NCBI GenBank assembly: GCA_002356515.1
Contig: AP017606.1
Span: 230,704 to 294,703 of the forward strand
Length of the DNA stretch: 64,000 bases
Direction: 5' to 3'
DNA from: Mesorhizobium loti
GTDB taxonomy: Bacteria; Pseudomonadota; Alphaproteobacteria; Rhizobiales; Rhizobiaceae
Shown here: one piece after another, positions 43,047 through 51,183 of the stretch
Numbering within the stretch: the stretch's first letter is position 1
How the letters are laid out: each line of letters begins with the position of its first letter
Translations under genes and position numbers: made by a program
Notes under the pieces: model-generated
Told to the model about the DNA's origin: nothing
The model's input: only the letters and a program-made list of their open reading frames with translations
Databases searched by the model: none

Positions 43047-43047
43047 T

Positions 43048-43401
43048 TCAGTCTCCTCGAGCCAGAAGAATAATACCGGCCAAGACAAGACTGAGGCCAA
43101 TCCGTTTGGACAGATGGAACGGTTCTCCAAAAATGTAGTATGATGCAACCGCCAGCATCGCAAACGCGGAACCCGCCAAAATCGGATAGGCGACGGACAC
43201 CTCCATGGAGTCGAGAGCCTTTGCAAAAAACACCACGTTGATGCCGTAAAATAGCAATCCGCCTATAAAGCTAATTGAGAGAAACTTATCGGTTGGTCCA
43301 GCGTCGGTAGGCAGGGAGATCCTGCTCCATTTCAGCAACATATTGCCGATACAGGAATTCAAACCCGCAGCAAGAACCATGATCACAGGTGGCGTATTCA
43401 T
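43048..43401 (-). CDS. SMR/EamA-type small membrane transporter (possible lipid-sugar flippase subunit)
   Basis: 117 residues, four membrane helices, typical SMR/EmrE size. VSVAYPILAGSAFAMLAVAS and IFGEPFHLSKRIGLSLVLAG are the family signature for helices 3 and 4. ATG at 43401 overlaps the SDR stop (ATGA). Known relatives include drug exporters and ArnE/ArnF, which flip undecaprenyl-phosphate-aminoarabinose. In this locus a flippase for a polyprenyl-phosphate sugar fits well; a metabolite exporter cannot be excluded. Confidence 0.8.
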   Translation of the reverse strand: MNTPPVIMVLAAGLNSCIGNMLLKWSRISLPTDAGPTDKFLSISFIGGLLFYGINVVFFAKALDSMEVSVAYPILAGSAFAMLAVASYYIFGEPFHLSKRIGLSLVLAGIILLARGD

Positions 43402-44447
43402 CCCGGGGCCATCCGCAATACGTAAGGAACCAGTGCCAGAATTTGCTGCTTGACCGGCGACTTATGGCGTGACGCTCTGCCTTTGCTCAGAGAGGCCTTA
43501 TTGGCCTGATACCAATCATAAGTTTCGATGATCATCTGAGAATTAGAATACTTCGGCATAAAATCAAGTTCTCTCTGTGCTTTCGAAATATCGAAATACA
43601 TCGAGCGCCCGTACATAAGCGAATGGTAGGGACCCAAGGGAGAAAGCCCGAGCGTACTTGCTAAATTCGCTGCAAGGGCAGTCGGCCTCATTGGAATAGA
43701 CTTGATACGGCTTTCGGTTCCAGTATGGTCAATTACCGTCTGCAGAAGTTCACGCATTGTGCCAAATTCGGCCGCCCCAATATTGTATTCCGCAAATCCC
43801 CGCATATCCGATGCTGCAATGCATGCCCAGGCCAAATCATCCGAGTGAACGAACTGATATCTGTTATTCCCGCCAGCAAAAACTGGAATGTCGAGGCCCC
43901 GTTCTATCCAGTCAAAGAGAATTTGGACGATGCCAAGGCGGCCGTGTCCGAGAATGGTCCGCGGGCGCACAATCGCCACATCCAGACCATGGCGTTGCAT
44001 TGCCTCCTTGCAAATCATTTCTCCTGCCAATTTTGCGCGTCCGTAGTCTTCAGCAGGATTGGTCACTGTATTCTCTGTGACGGGATTCGCTTTGGGGACG
44101 CCAAAAACAGCGCTGGAAGAAGTATAGATCAGCTTCACGACTCCTGCCGCAACCGATTCGTCGGCAAGGATCTGAGTACCGTCCTTGTTGATGGACCAGA
44201 ATAGGTCCACATCCTTGGCTAAAGGCACTTGGGCAACGTTGTGGAACACCTTTTTGACGCCGGAGACTGCTTGTTTGACCGCGTTACGGTCCAGGATCGT
44301 GCCTTTGAAAAATTCCAGATTAGGATGACTGAAGCCAGGGAAATTTAGGTCGAACACGCGAACGTGGGTTCCTTGCTCAAGTAACTGTTTGGTCAACAAT
44401 TCCCCAAAATATCCCGAACCGCCGGTAACTAGAGCTGTATTCACCAT
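43398..44447 (-). CDS. NAD-dependent epimerase/dehydratase-type SDR (3-beta-HSD-like)
   Basis: 349 residues. NTALVTGGSGYFGELLTKQL, KGTILDRNAVKQAVSGV, VFHNVAQVPLAKDVDLFW, catalytic Tyr and Lys in EDYGRAKLAGEMICKEA, and VRPRTILGHGRLGIVQILFD. It is the first gene of the minus-strand operon and converges, across the IS elements, with the HAD-UbiA operon. Like the 35448 gene it could be the reductase partner of the GMC oxidase in epimerising a lipid-linked pentose. The two SDRs are only distantly alike, so they probably do different steps. Confidence 0.8.
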   Translation of the reverse strand: MVNTALVTGGSGYFGELLTKQLLEQGTHVRVFDLNFPGFSHPNLEFFKGTILDRNAVKQAVSGVKKVFHNVAQVPLAKDVDLFWSINKDGTQILADESVAAGVVKLIYTSSSAVFGVPKANPVTENTVTNPAEDYGRAKLAGEMICKEAMQRHGLDVAIVRPRTILGHGRLGIVQILFDWIERGLDIPVFAGGNNRYQFVHSDDLAWACIAASDMRGFAEYNIGAAEFGTMRELLQTVIDHTGTESRIKSIPMRPTALAANLASTLGLSPLGPYHSLMYGRSMYFDISKAQRELDFMPKYSNSQMIIETYDWYQANKASLSKGRASRHKSPVKQQILALVPYVLRMAPG

Positions 44448-44823
44448 CTCTGACCTACAAAAAGCTGAAACCCAATTTCAAGAAACTGCTGAGACCACTT
44501 GTCAGCCTTTCGTTCGTGCGGACCGCTATCATGCGGTTCAGTGCAAAACCTAGTCCCTTACTGCGATGCATTTGCTGCCAATCAAGCATGTTCCGTGCCA
44601 AAGGGAAAAATGTTTTGTATCAGAACGATAGCGCCATAACTGCCGTGTCGCATATTCGACATCGTTAGATTGCAGACAAAAACAGAATGCAGTTGTCTTT
44701 AGCAGTGTGGATCGATTGGCCATGTACGGAGAACTGCTCTTTGGTTGCCCGAGCCATGGAGTCCCAGCAGGTTAGGAACAGCATGAGCAAAAGACACGGC
44801 CTGGATGCCGATGCCGCGGGCTG
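44448..44823. other. Intergenic stretch upstream of the SDR operon
   Basis: 376 bp, AT-rich near 44600-44700. It must contain the promoter of the minus-strand SDR-SMR-GMC operon. I see no gene and no clear palindrome. Confidence 0.4.
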
Positions 44824-45156
44824 TCACCCAAGTGCCTCTTGCGGGTTCTGGCCGGCCCAAGGAAGCGGACTGGGCGGCGGGGATGAGGACGAACTGGCAG
44901 TCGCGCGATTAAAACACCGAGGCCTATAAGTGTTTTGATGGCGGGAAGGCAGCTCATCCGCGGCGCCCCCTCGGTTCGGCTGTTCGCCCTTGTCGCGCAG
45001 TGCGAGTTCTTCGGATGACAGGATGTCAAGGGCCGCCGAGGCCAAGAATTCCCTGGTCGGGACGACGCACGACATGACCGCGCGCCTCCAGAGCGCGGTA
45101 TCTTCAGCCAACCAAGCTATGGCGGATTCGATCGATCGTGGATGCTCCGTCGTCAA
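44824..45156 (-). CDS. Small hypothetical protein
   Basis: 110 residues from a TTG at 45156, beginning with an amphipathic helix region (IESAIAWLAEDTALWRRAVM) and ending in low-complexity Ser/Pro. No family recognised and no convincing ribosome site. A plus-strand frame of 106 codons overlaps most of it. Either may be spurious. Confidence 0.25.
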   Translation of the reverse strand: MTTEHPRSIESAIAWLAEDTALWRRAVMSCVVPTREFLASAALDILSSEELALRDKGEQPNRGGAADELPSRHQNTYRPRCFNRATASSSSSPPPSPLPWAGQNPQEALG

Positions 45157-45258
45157 AGACAGCGCTCAAGGTTCTCTCTCCCGAGCCATGAAAGGCCGGC
45201 GGCGTAGCCGCTGGGCTTTCACTTCGGAATCTACCTGCCGATTAACGGAACTGCTTGT

Positions 45259-45744
45259 TCAATTGAAGGCGCGTGCCACCGAAGACACCACGGCGGCGAA
45301 AGTTATTTGAGAGCTGATCCCTAACCTCCAACCCAACTTACGGTTGGAGTGGATCCACTCATGAAAGCGCTGGAGTGACACAAGGGGCTCTCGTGGATGG
45401 ATGCTATGCACGAACTGCAGCGGATCCGCCAAGATTGCGGCGACGGCGCCGAGCGAGACAACCCAAGCTGAAGAAGGTGTAGCAAACAGCCACATCGCGA
45501 GCGCTAGGCCTGCGCAGGCGTCAACACCAATGCAGATCAGATCGATTACTACGTCTCGGTTCAATCTAAGGCGCCGATTGTCGGCACCCTCCCCAACTGA
45601 GATCGACCGAAGCGGGTAGTCCCAATGCGGAATGGCATCGATCGCAAAATGGCTCGCAAAGCCAGCCACGGCTACCAGGATGGGATCGGAAGGAAATAGA
45701 CTGGCAATCGCGCCGCCAACGACTGCATGTGTGCTCAAAATCAT
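45259..45744 (-). CDS. Predicted integral membrane metal-dependent hydrolase (DUF457/YdjM-like)
   Basis: 161 residues, about four hydrophobic segments. The N-terminus LSTHAVVGGAIASLFPSDPI and FASHFAIDAIPHWDYPL give the His/Asp pattern of YdjM-like membrane hydrolases; a second cluster is FVHSIHPREPLVSLQRFHEW. Function unknown in this family; a phospholipase or membrane-stress role is often proposed. It stands alone between the pentose-lipid locus and catabolic region 2 and shows no link to either. Confidence 0.65.
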   Translation of the reverse strand: MILSTHAVVGGAIASLFPSDPILVAVAGFASHFAIDAIPHWDYPLRSISVGEGADNRRLRLNRDVVIDLICIGVDACAGLALAMWLFATPSSAWVVSLGAVAAILADPLQFVHSIHPREPLVSLQRFHEWIHSNRKLGWRLGISSQITFAAVVSSVARAFN

Positions 45745-45890
45745 TGGGAAGCATCTCCGCGCTGGTTTTCGTTGTCACGAATTAAGCCTAGACACGATAT
45801 AGCTCCGCCTGACCTCTGGCCCGACTATCTGGCTTGTTCCGCATATTTTATGCGGGGACTACTTTTTCGGTGTCTCTTTGTCCAGTTGGG

Positions 45891-46005
45891 TCAAGCCGCT
45901 TCCAGCAGTCGGCTCCTGAGAAGTGGATCGGGGGCGCCCGTACATCGATCGTCTTGAGGCGGTTGATCTTGGCCTTCGACCGGGCTCATGCTCCAGGGGC
46001 TGGGT
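45891..46005 (-). pseudogene. ISL3-family transposase 3' remnant
   Basis: Three short frames read in order SPWSMSPVEG, KINRLKTI, MYGR and DPLLRSRLLEAA-stop, which together reproduce the usual ISL3 transposase C-terminus (xPWSNGxVEGxINRLKxxKRxMYGRAGxxLLRARL). At least two frameshifts. Only the last 35 or so codons survive. Confidence 0.65.
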
Positions 46006-46123
46006 GATTGCCGCCCGCACAGCTCAATGTACTGCAGGGGCTCGCGATCCTGTGTCTCCTATCAAATTGTAGTGAGCAGGGGCTTCCATCTCCATATCTC
46101 TCCGCTCTGACAAGGTTGCCAGC

Positions 46124-46927
46124 TTAACTGGCAATCGAAACATCGTGTGGGTTCATCGTGCGTTCGATTTCGTCGATTTCACGTCGCAGAATCTGAACGA
46201 AGTCGCCTACGCTGCACCTCCGCAGCCTTGCGCTAGTCATGTTGATGGCGAGCGCGCCTGCTACATTTCCGCTTTCTAGGATGATTGGCACCGCTATCGC
46301 TGAAATTCCTTCCACAAGGTGCCCGTCATCCACGGCATAGCCGCGCCCGCGGATCTCTGGCAGCGCATGCCGGATTTCGTCCGCTGTCAATCCATGGTAG
46401 CGCTCGAATTGTGGTGCGTTGGTTTCTAGAATGACCTCGGCTTGGTTTGGTGGCAGCATGGCCAAGATCGCCTGGCTGGCGGGACCCACCCCAAGGGGTA
46501 TCTGGCCACCGACCTGTCCGGTGAGGCTGTCGATTCGGTAGCCGCCGTCCTGTCGGTCGACACAGACGGTGTTGAAGCCGTTGCGAGCCATAAGAAAGAC
46601 AGTATCACCCGTTTCGGCCGCAATTCGTAGCAAAGCAGGATGACAAACGCGTCGCATACCCGTCGTGTCCGCAGCTTTCGCTCCGAGCGCAAACAGGGCT
46701 AGCCCCAGTCTGTACCGCTTTGTAGTGTCGTCGCGCTCGATGTAGCGATGTCGCTCCAGGCCGCTGATGATGCGATGTGCCGTCGACATATTTAGGCCGA
46801 AGGCTTCAGCAATCTCGGAAACCCGCGCACCGCCGCGGCCGAGCTCTCCAAGATGATTCAAGATAGCGATGGAACGGTCCAGCAATTGGGTTCCAGTCGC
46901 CTTCTCCTTCTTTTCGTTCGTCTTCAC
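46124..46927 (-). CDS. IclR-family transcriptional regulator (region 2)
   Basis: 267 residues from the GTG at 46927 (GAGG 5 nt upstream), the same start context as the region 1 homologue. Winged helix: LLDRSIAILNHLGELGRGGA, VSEIAEAFGLNMSTAHRIIS, GLERHRYIERD...RYRLG. Effector domain: FLMARNGFNTVCVDRQDGG, QIPLGVGPASQAILAMLPP, GYAVDDGHLVEGISAIAVPI. The resemblance to the 7052 gene covers the full length, including CVDRQ(D/E)G and the PLGV pocket loop, so the two may sense related ligands. It lies downstream of, and on the same strand as, the MmgE/PrpD gene. Confidence 0.9.
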   Translation of the reverse strand: MKTNEKKEKATGTQLLDRSIAILNHLGELGRGGARVSEIAEAFGLNMSTAHRIISGLERHRYIERDDTTKRYRLGLALFALGAKAADTTGMRRVCHPALLRIAAETGDTVFLMARNGFNTVCVDRQDGGYRIDSLTGQVGGQIPLGVGPASQAILAMLPPNQAEVILETNAPQFERYHGLTADEIRHALPEIRGRGYAVDDGHLVEGISAIAVPIILESGNVAGALAINMTSARLRRCSVGDFVQILRREIDEIERTMNPHDVSIAS

Positions 46928-47019
46928 GTGCACCTCGATCAACCGGCCGACGGATCAAAACAATCCGCAAGATCGTCACCCAACTATCACGACCGCTCTC
47001 AACGTGGCTAGCGACAGGG

Positions 47020-48393
47020 CTATTGGCAGTTGGCCTCGAGCGCTGGCTCATCTATCGAGACAAAGCGCGGAATTGGTCGTTGCAAAGTCTCCATTAGGCT
47101 CCCTAGCTCGCCATCTCGAAGATCCCGAAATGCCACCAGAAACATTTCCAGATGCTGCTCGTCCAGTCTGGGCCGTGCCACGTTTCGAAATTTGTTCTCC
47201 AAGGTAGCCCAGCCCATCGGGTTTGTGGGCTCACCCAGTGGGGCGAGAACCTCCTTAGACAGCCGTTCGTTCTTCGTCCTCATTATCACGCGTGCTGGAA
47301 CGGACTGCGGGAATGTCGCGTCAAAGCCGCGATCAACCCGCAACTGAATTCGCCTCGCAAGTGCGATCGTATCGGAATCAGCTAAGTCCCTGTTGGTGAT
47401 CTGCAAAAGCGCCTCGGCTTCTTTTGTTAACGCCATGGCCACGCAGAAGGGGACGCTATACTGGGCGGATTCCGTTGTGCGTGGCGCCACTTCGTTGTTC
47501 AGACGAAGTGCCCATGAAAACGTTTCTATTTCTATCGCCTGTATTTCGGTGGCATGCAGCCCATGCTCAGCCTTAAGAGCCAAGACGGCATCAATCGCAG
47601 AATGCGCCCAACGGCAACAACCGTAAGGCTTGAAATAAATGCCGCTGATTGCCCACTCGGTTCCAAGCCCATCGAGGAGGCGACCGCGGTCGAAGACCCT
47701 TTCGTTATCCAGCAGGTCGTCCGGCCCGGTAAAGCCCTGGGCCGCGAGTTCGACCGCAGCGAGAGCTGCAGCGGTTGCCCATGGGATACCCTCTTTCACG
47801 TGGTTGCCCATAACCTTCGAGTAGGCGATCGCGGAAAGGTTCGGCGCAGTCGAGCCGGCTATAGCAATGGCCTGCTCGATTGCGCGGGGCTCGAGACCGC
47901 GCAACCACGCTGCCGCCGCGGCAGCGCCGTAGCCAACCCATGGGCCTGAAACGAGTGTCGTCAGAGTTCCAAAATCCCGCGAGGCAGCCACGCGGACGGC
48001 GATTTCATAGCCGAGCGCGATCGCGGGTAGTATCCGGTTGGTCGGACATTTGAATTCCGCTGCTGTGGCCATAACAGCGGGAATGATCGACGCCCCGGGA
48101 TGCCCGGCCGCCGCTCGATGACCATCATCAAGATCGAGGCTCGACGCACTCGTTGAATTAACGAAGGCCGCGCCGGCCGCACTGGTGCGATGCTTGGTGA
48201 ACCAAATTGGGGCATTTCCATGCTGCCAGATCATCAAGGCCGCATTTCGTGCTGCGACTGTCGCATCTTCATTGACGCCGGCGAGCGCAGCTGTCGCCAA
48301 ATCCAGAACCGCCGCTTTCACTTGTTCAACAGCGAGATCGTTGACCTCGCGTACCTCGGAAAGGAAATCTGCAAAATGTCGGGCAATGGTCAT
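47020..48393 (-). CDS. MmgE/PrpD-family protein (region 2)
   Basis: 457 residues. VNSTSASSLDLDDGHRAAAG, HPGASIIPAVMATAAEFKCP, GYEIAVRVAASRDFGTLTTL, VMGNHVKEGIPWATAAALAA, then YFKPYGCCRWAHSAIDAVLA and the C-terminal small domain. It matches the 23481 protein along its length (DLDDGHRxAxGHPGAxIIPA, KPYxCCRWxHxAIDA). It may be an epimerase, dehydratase or decarboxylase of a polycarboxylate. It is divergent from the M24 gene across 428 bp and is followed by the IclR gene, the same set of companions as in region 1 but rearranged. Confidence 0.85.
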   Translation of the reverse strand: MTIARHFADFLSEVREVNDLAVEQVKAAVLDLATAALAGVNEDATVAARNAALMIWQHGNAPIWFTKHRTSAAGAAFVNSTSASSLDLDDGHRAAAGHPGASIIPAVMATAAEFKCPTNRILPAIALGYEIAVRVAASRDFGTLTTLVSGPWVGYGAAAAAAWLRGLEPRAIEQAIAIAGSTAPNLSAIAYSKVMGNHVKEGIPWATAAALAAVELAAQGFTGPDDLLDNERVFDRGRLLDGLGTEWAISGIYFKPYGCCRWAHSAIDAVLALKAEHGLHATEIQAIEIETFSWALRLNNEVAPRTTESAQYSVPFCVAMALTKEAEALLQITNRDLADSDTIALARRIQLRVDRGFDATFPQSVPARVIMRTKNERLSKEVLAPLGEPTNPMGWATLENKFRNVARPRLDEQHLEMFLVAFRDLRDGELGSLMETLQRPIPRFVSIDEPALEANCQ

Positions 48394-48821
48394 GGAGCTG
48401 ATGCCACCTGTGAACGGATTGAAGGCTTTTTGATATAGGAACTATCATTATATGAAAGATATCACTTGTAAATCCCACAATATGGATGTACAGGTTAACT
48501 GTGGATGTCGAGTTGGCTGGCTGGGACCAATGGCAGATCGCGCTTTAAAGCAGTTGGAAAGGTTGCGGGCGGCCGTTGCTGCCTCTGACCAGCATCCAAT
48601 CGTCATTGATGAAGTTGGGACATCCAGACGACAAGCTTATCCCAGGTCGCGCAACCGGGATCAGGCCGGGTGCTCGTCGGCGGCGAGCGGCGGCTCAGGC
48701 GGCCTTCACGGATCGCATGGTCAGGACGGCACCCTCCCGCCGACTACACCTCGTTCCGCGAAGGCCGCCACTTTCGGCTCTATATTTCGACACTTTAAAT
48801 GCACATACATGGGATGAGCAC
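48394..48821. promoter_or_regulatory. Divergent control region of catabolic region 2
   Basis: 428 bp between the divergent MmgE/PrpD and M24 genes. An AT-rich part at 48430-48475 has GATAT and ATATC elements around a TATCATTATATGAAAG core, a plausible promoter/operator area. Open frames exist (from 48452 and 48576), but they contain no family motif. The 19-bp palindrome of region 1 is not present here. Confidence 0.4.
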
Positions 48822-49958
48822 ATGACCGCGAACCGGCAAGCGTTTACAACTGAGGAATTTAAGACGCGCGTGGCGCGAGTGCAGTCAGAAATGTCGGTGC
48901 GGGGAATCGATATTCTCTTGCTGCACGCTCCAGAGAATATCTACTACCTTACCGGCCACCAGACATCGGGTTATTTCGCCTACCAGACCGTCGTTCTCGC
49001 TCAGGCCGGTGACCCGCAACTACTGTTGCGCTTTCTGGAAAAGGGGAATGTCGACGAATATTCGTGGCTCCCGGATGCCTCCACTTGGAAGGAAGGCGAT
49101 GACGTTGTGGAAAAAACGCTCGCCCTGGTGCGCGGTTTCGGTGCCGCCGGCAAACGCATCGGACTGGAGAAAAGGTCCTGGTTTTTGACGTCTGCAATCG
49201 CAGATGCGCTGACCAATGGACTTAGCGATGCCACGATTGTGGATGCGAGCTTGCTTGTCGATCGCGTTCGCGTGATCAAATCACCCGCCGAGGTCGGCTA
49301 CATCCGACGTGCAGCACAGATCGCCGAAATCGAGCAGCAGGTCGCGTTTGCGACCATTTGCGATGGAGCCACGGAGGCCCAGGTTGCTGCTGCCGTTTTC
49401 GCGGCAGGCGTGAACGCCGGCTGCGAATATACCGGCCTGCCACACCACATCATGTCCGGATACCGCTATAATGTGTGCCACGCGAACTGGAGTCCGAAGA
49501 TCATCCGCCGTGGCGAATTAGTGCTCTTCGAGTTCTACGGATGTCTCGAACGCTATCATGCAACGCAGATGCGTACCGTGGCCATCGGCCACGCTTCGGA
49601 CGAGGTAACCCGGGCCGCCGACATCGTTGTTGCCGCTCAGGATGCCGGCATTGCTGCTATGAAGCCCGGAGCTTCGGCCCGCGAAGTCGATGCGTTGGTG
49701 CGGCAGCCAATCCGCAAGATCCGGCCCGAGTATTACAATCGAACCGGCTACTCGACCGGCATCGGATTCCCGCCGAAGACTGCAGAGTGGGAAGCGCTCG
49801 ACTTCAATGAACAGGAAGATTGGGAACTAAAGGAAGGCATGGCCTTCCACATGCTGGCGCTGGCCTGTGGGTTTGGCATCAGTGAAACTGTCGTCGTAAC
49901 GAGCAATGGGGTTGAGCGCCTCACCGGTTCGAACGGGCGTGCACTTCTGATCAAGTGA
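48822..49958 (+). CDS. M24-family hydrolase, creatinase/ectoine-hydrolase-like (region 2)
   Basis: 378 residues from the ATG at 48822, chosen because the conserved N-terminus (FTTEEFKTRVARVQSEMSVR, IYYLTGHQTSGYFAYQ) then aligns with the 16538 protein; the open frame extends to 48576 without family sequence. Pita-bread domain: VRVIKSPAEVGYIRRAAQIA, HHIMSGYRYNVCHANW, GYSTGIGFPPKTAEWEAL. As in the region 1 protein, the M24 metal-ligand Asp pair is missing (LVLFEFYGCLERYHATQMRT), pointing to the metal-free creatinase/EutD type. It opens the transporter operon, 40 bp before the binding-protein gene. Confidence 0.8.
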   Translation: MTANRQAFTTEEFKTRVARVQSEMSVRGIDILLLHAPENIYYLTGHQTSGYFAYQTVVLAQAGDPQLLLRFLEKGNVDEYSWLPDASTWKEGDDVVEKTLALVRGFGAAGKRIGLEKRSWFLTSAIADALTNGLSDATIVDASLLVDRVRVIKSPAEVGYIRRAAQIAEIEQQVAFATICDGATEAQVAAAVFAAGVNAGCEYTGLPHHIMSGYRYNVCHANWSPKIIRRGELVLFEFYGCLERYHATQMRTVAIGHASDEVTRAADIVVAAQDAGIAAMKPGASAREVDALVRQPIRKIRPEYYNRTGYSTGIGFPPKTAEWEALDFNEQEDWELKEGMAFHMLALACGFGISETVVVTSNGVERLTGSNGRALLIK

Positions 49959-49998
49959 TCAGAAACTAAGAGGGGTCCTAACAAAGGGAGTAAAGAGC

Positions 49999-51102
49999 AT
50001 GACAGACAAAATCTTCAATATCCGCGTTGACCGCAGAAGCTTTCTTGCTGGCTCGGCTGCAATTGCAGCTTCAACGCTGCCATCACCTCTGATCAGATCA
50101 GCCTCTGCACAGGAGTTTGCGGGAAAGCAGATTAGGGTCCTTACGTGGTCCGATCCGACTGGCCAGGCCGCCGTAAAGAACATTATGCAAACCTTCGAGG
50201 CAAAGACCGGCGCCAAGGTCATTGCCGACCTTACCGGTAGCACATCAGATATGATTGCGAAGATCAAGGCGTCCGCATCCAAGCCGCAATATGATGTCGT
50301 CGTCCTATCGGGGTTTGGCGCGGACTCTTTGGCCGAAGCCGGGCTTCTAGAAAAGCCCGATACTAGCGCAATCGCCAACCTTTCCCGGGTCGATCCCAAG
50401 TATCAAACCGGTGCCAATGGTCATGGGATCGGCTACTTCCTTTGGAGTGACGGCCTTATCTACAATACGAACCGCTATACCACCCCACCGAAATCCTACG
50501 ATGTAATCTGGAACGCGGCCAATGAGGGTAAGATCGTACTTCCCACACCGGATAATCTCGGTGCGCTTGAACTAATAATTGTCGCAGCGAAGGCCGCTGG
50601 CGGTGACCTCAAGAATCCTGACCCAGGATTTGAACTGCTGAAAAAGATGAAGGGTAAGGCCTTGGCCGTCACAACGAACTCGAACCAAATCGCCGACTTG
50701 TTTCGTTCGAACGCCGTGAATGCAGCAGGTGTAATGTCTCCTTTAACTTTCTCGACATTCATCCCGAACCCGGAGTTCAACATTGGTGGCACGTATGATC
50801 TCGCCGAAGGTTTCTTCGTGGATCTTCAGTACATGGTCATCCCGAAAGGCCACCCAGGCGATGCTGCAACCGTGAATGCATTCCTTAATCACGCTCTTGA
50901 TCCAGTGGTGCAAGGTAAGATGGCCGAAGAGGTCTGGTACGGTCCAATCAACCAAGATGCAATTTTGTCGGACAAGGCAAAACAGAGCCCGTTCATTCCA
51001 AGCCCCGCAGTGATCAAGGAACGCGCCAACAGGTTGGATTCTGGCTTCCTTGCTTCGGTGCGTGACGACTGGATCCAGCGCTACACGGACGCAGTAATGT
51101 AA
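49999..51102 (+). CDS. ABC transporter periplasmic binding protein, Tat-exported (region 2)
   Basis: 367 residues of the PotD/FbpA-like extracellular binding family. It carries a twin-arginine signal (VDRRSFLAGSAAIAAS) with cleavage near SASA-QE, so it should be exported folded, unlike the Sec-type partner in region 1. Core: IRVLTWSDPTGQAAVKNIMQ, YDVVVLSGFGADSLAEAGLL, FLWSDGLIYNTNRYT, VDLQYMVIPKGHPGDAATVN. GGGAG 9 nt before the ATG. Sequence similarity to the region 1 binding protein is low, so the two systems probably take up different substrates. A strong hairpin follows (51112-51143). Confidence 0.88.
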   Translation: MTDKIFNIRVDRRSFLAGSAAIAASTLPSPLIRSASAQEFAGKQIRVLTWSDPTGQAAVKNIMQTFEAKTGAKVIADLTGSTSDMIAKIKASASKPQYDVVVLSGFGADSLAEAGLLEKPDTSAIANLSRVDPKYQTGANGHGIGYFLWSDGLIYNTNRYTTPPKSYDVIWNAANEGKIVLPTPDNLGALELIIVAAKAAGGDLKNPDPGFELLKKMKGKALAVTTNSNQIADLFRSNAVNAAGVMSPLTFSTFIPNPEFNIGGTYDLAEGFFVDLQYMVIPKGHPGDAATVNAFLNHALDPVVQGKMAEEVWYGPINQDAILSDKAKQSPFIPSPAVIKERANRLDSGFLASVRDDWIQRYTDAVM

Positions 51103-51111
51103 GATCAGGTT

Positions 51112-51143
51112 CGGTGTTGGGTCGGCCACTTGGCCCAACACCG
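51112..51143 (+). terminator. Intercistronic hairpin after the binding-protein gene (region 2)
   Basis: CGGTGTTGGG, 12-nt loop, CCCAACACCG: a perfect 10-bp stem between the binding-protein stop and the ATPase start, with no U-run. It occupies the same relative place as the hairpin at 20367-20388. It probably stabilises the upstream mRNA or causes partial termination, giving excess binding protein. Confidence 0.7.
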
Positions 51144-51183
51144 GCCCGCCTCATCTTTCACAAGTGCAATCTTCTGAGGTGAC

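Noticed and set aside
44990..45310. 106-codon plus-strand open frame
   Set aside because: No ribosome site or family; overlaps an equally weak minus-strand frame and the end of the DUF457-like gene.
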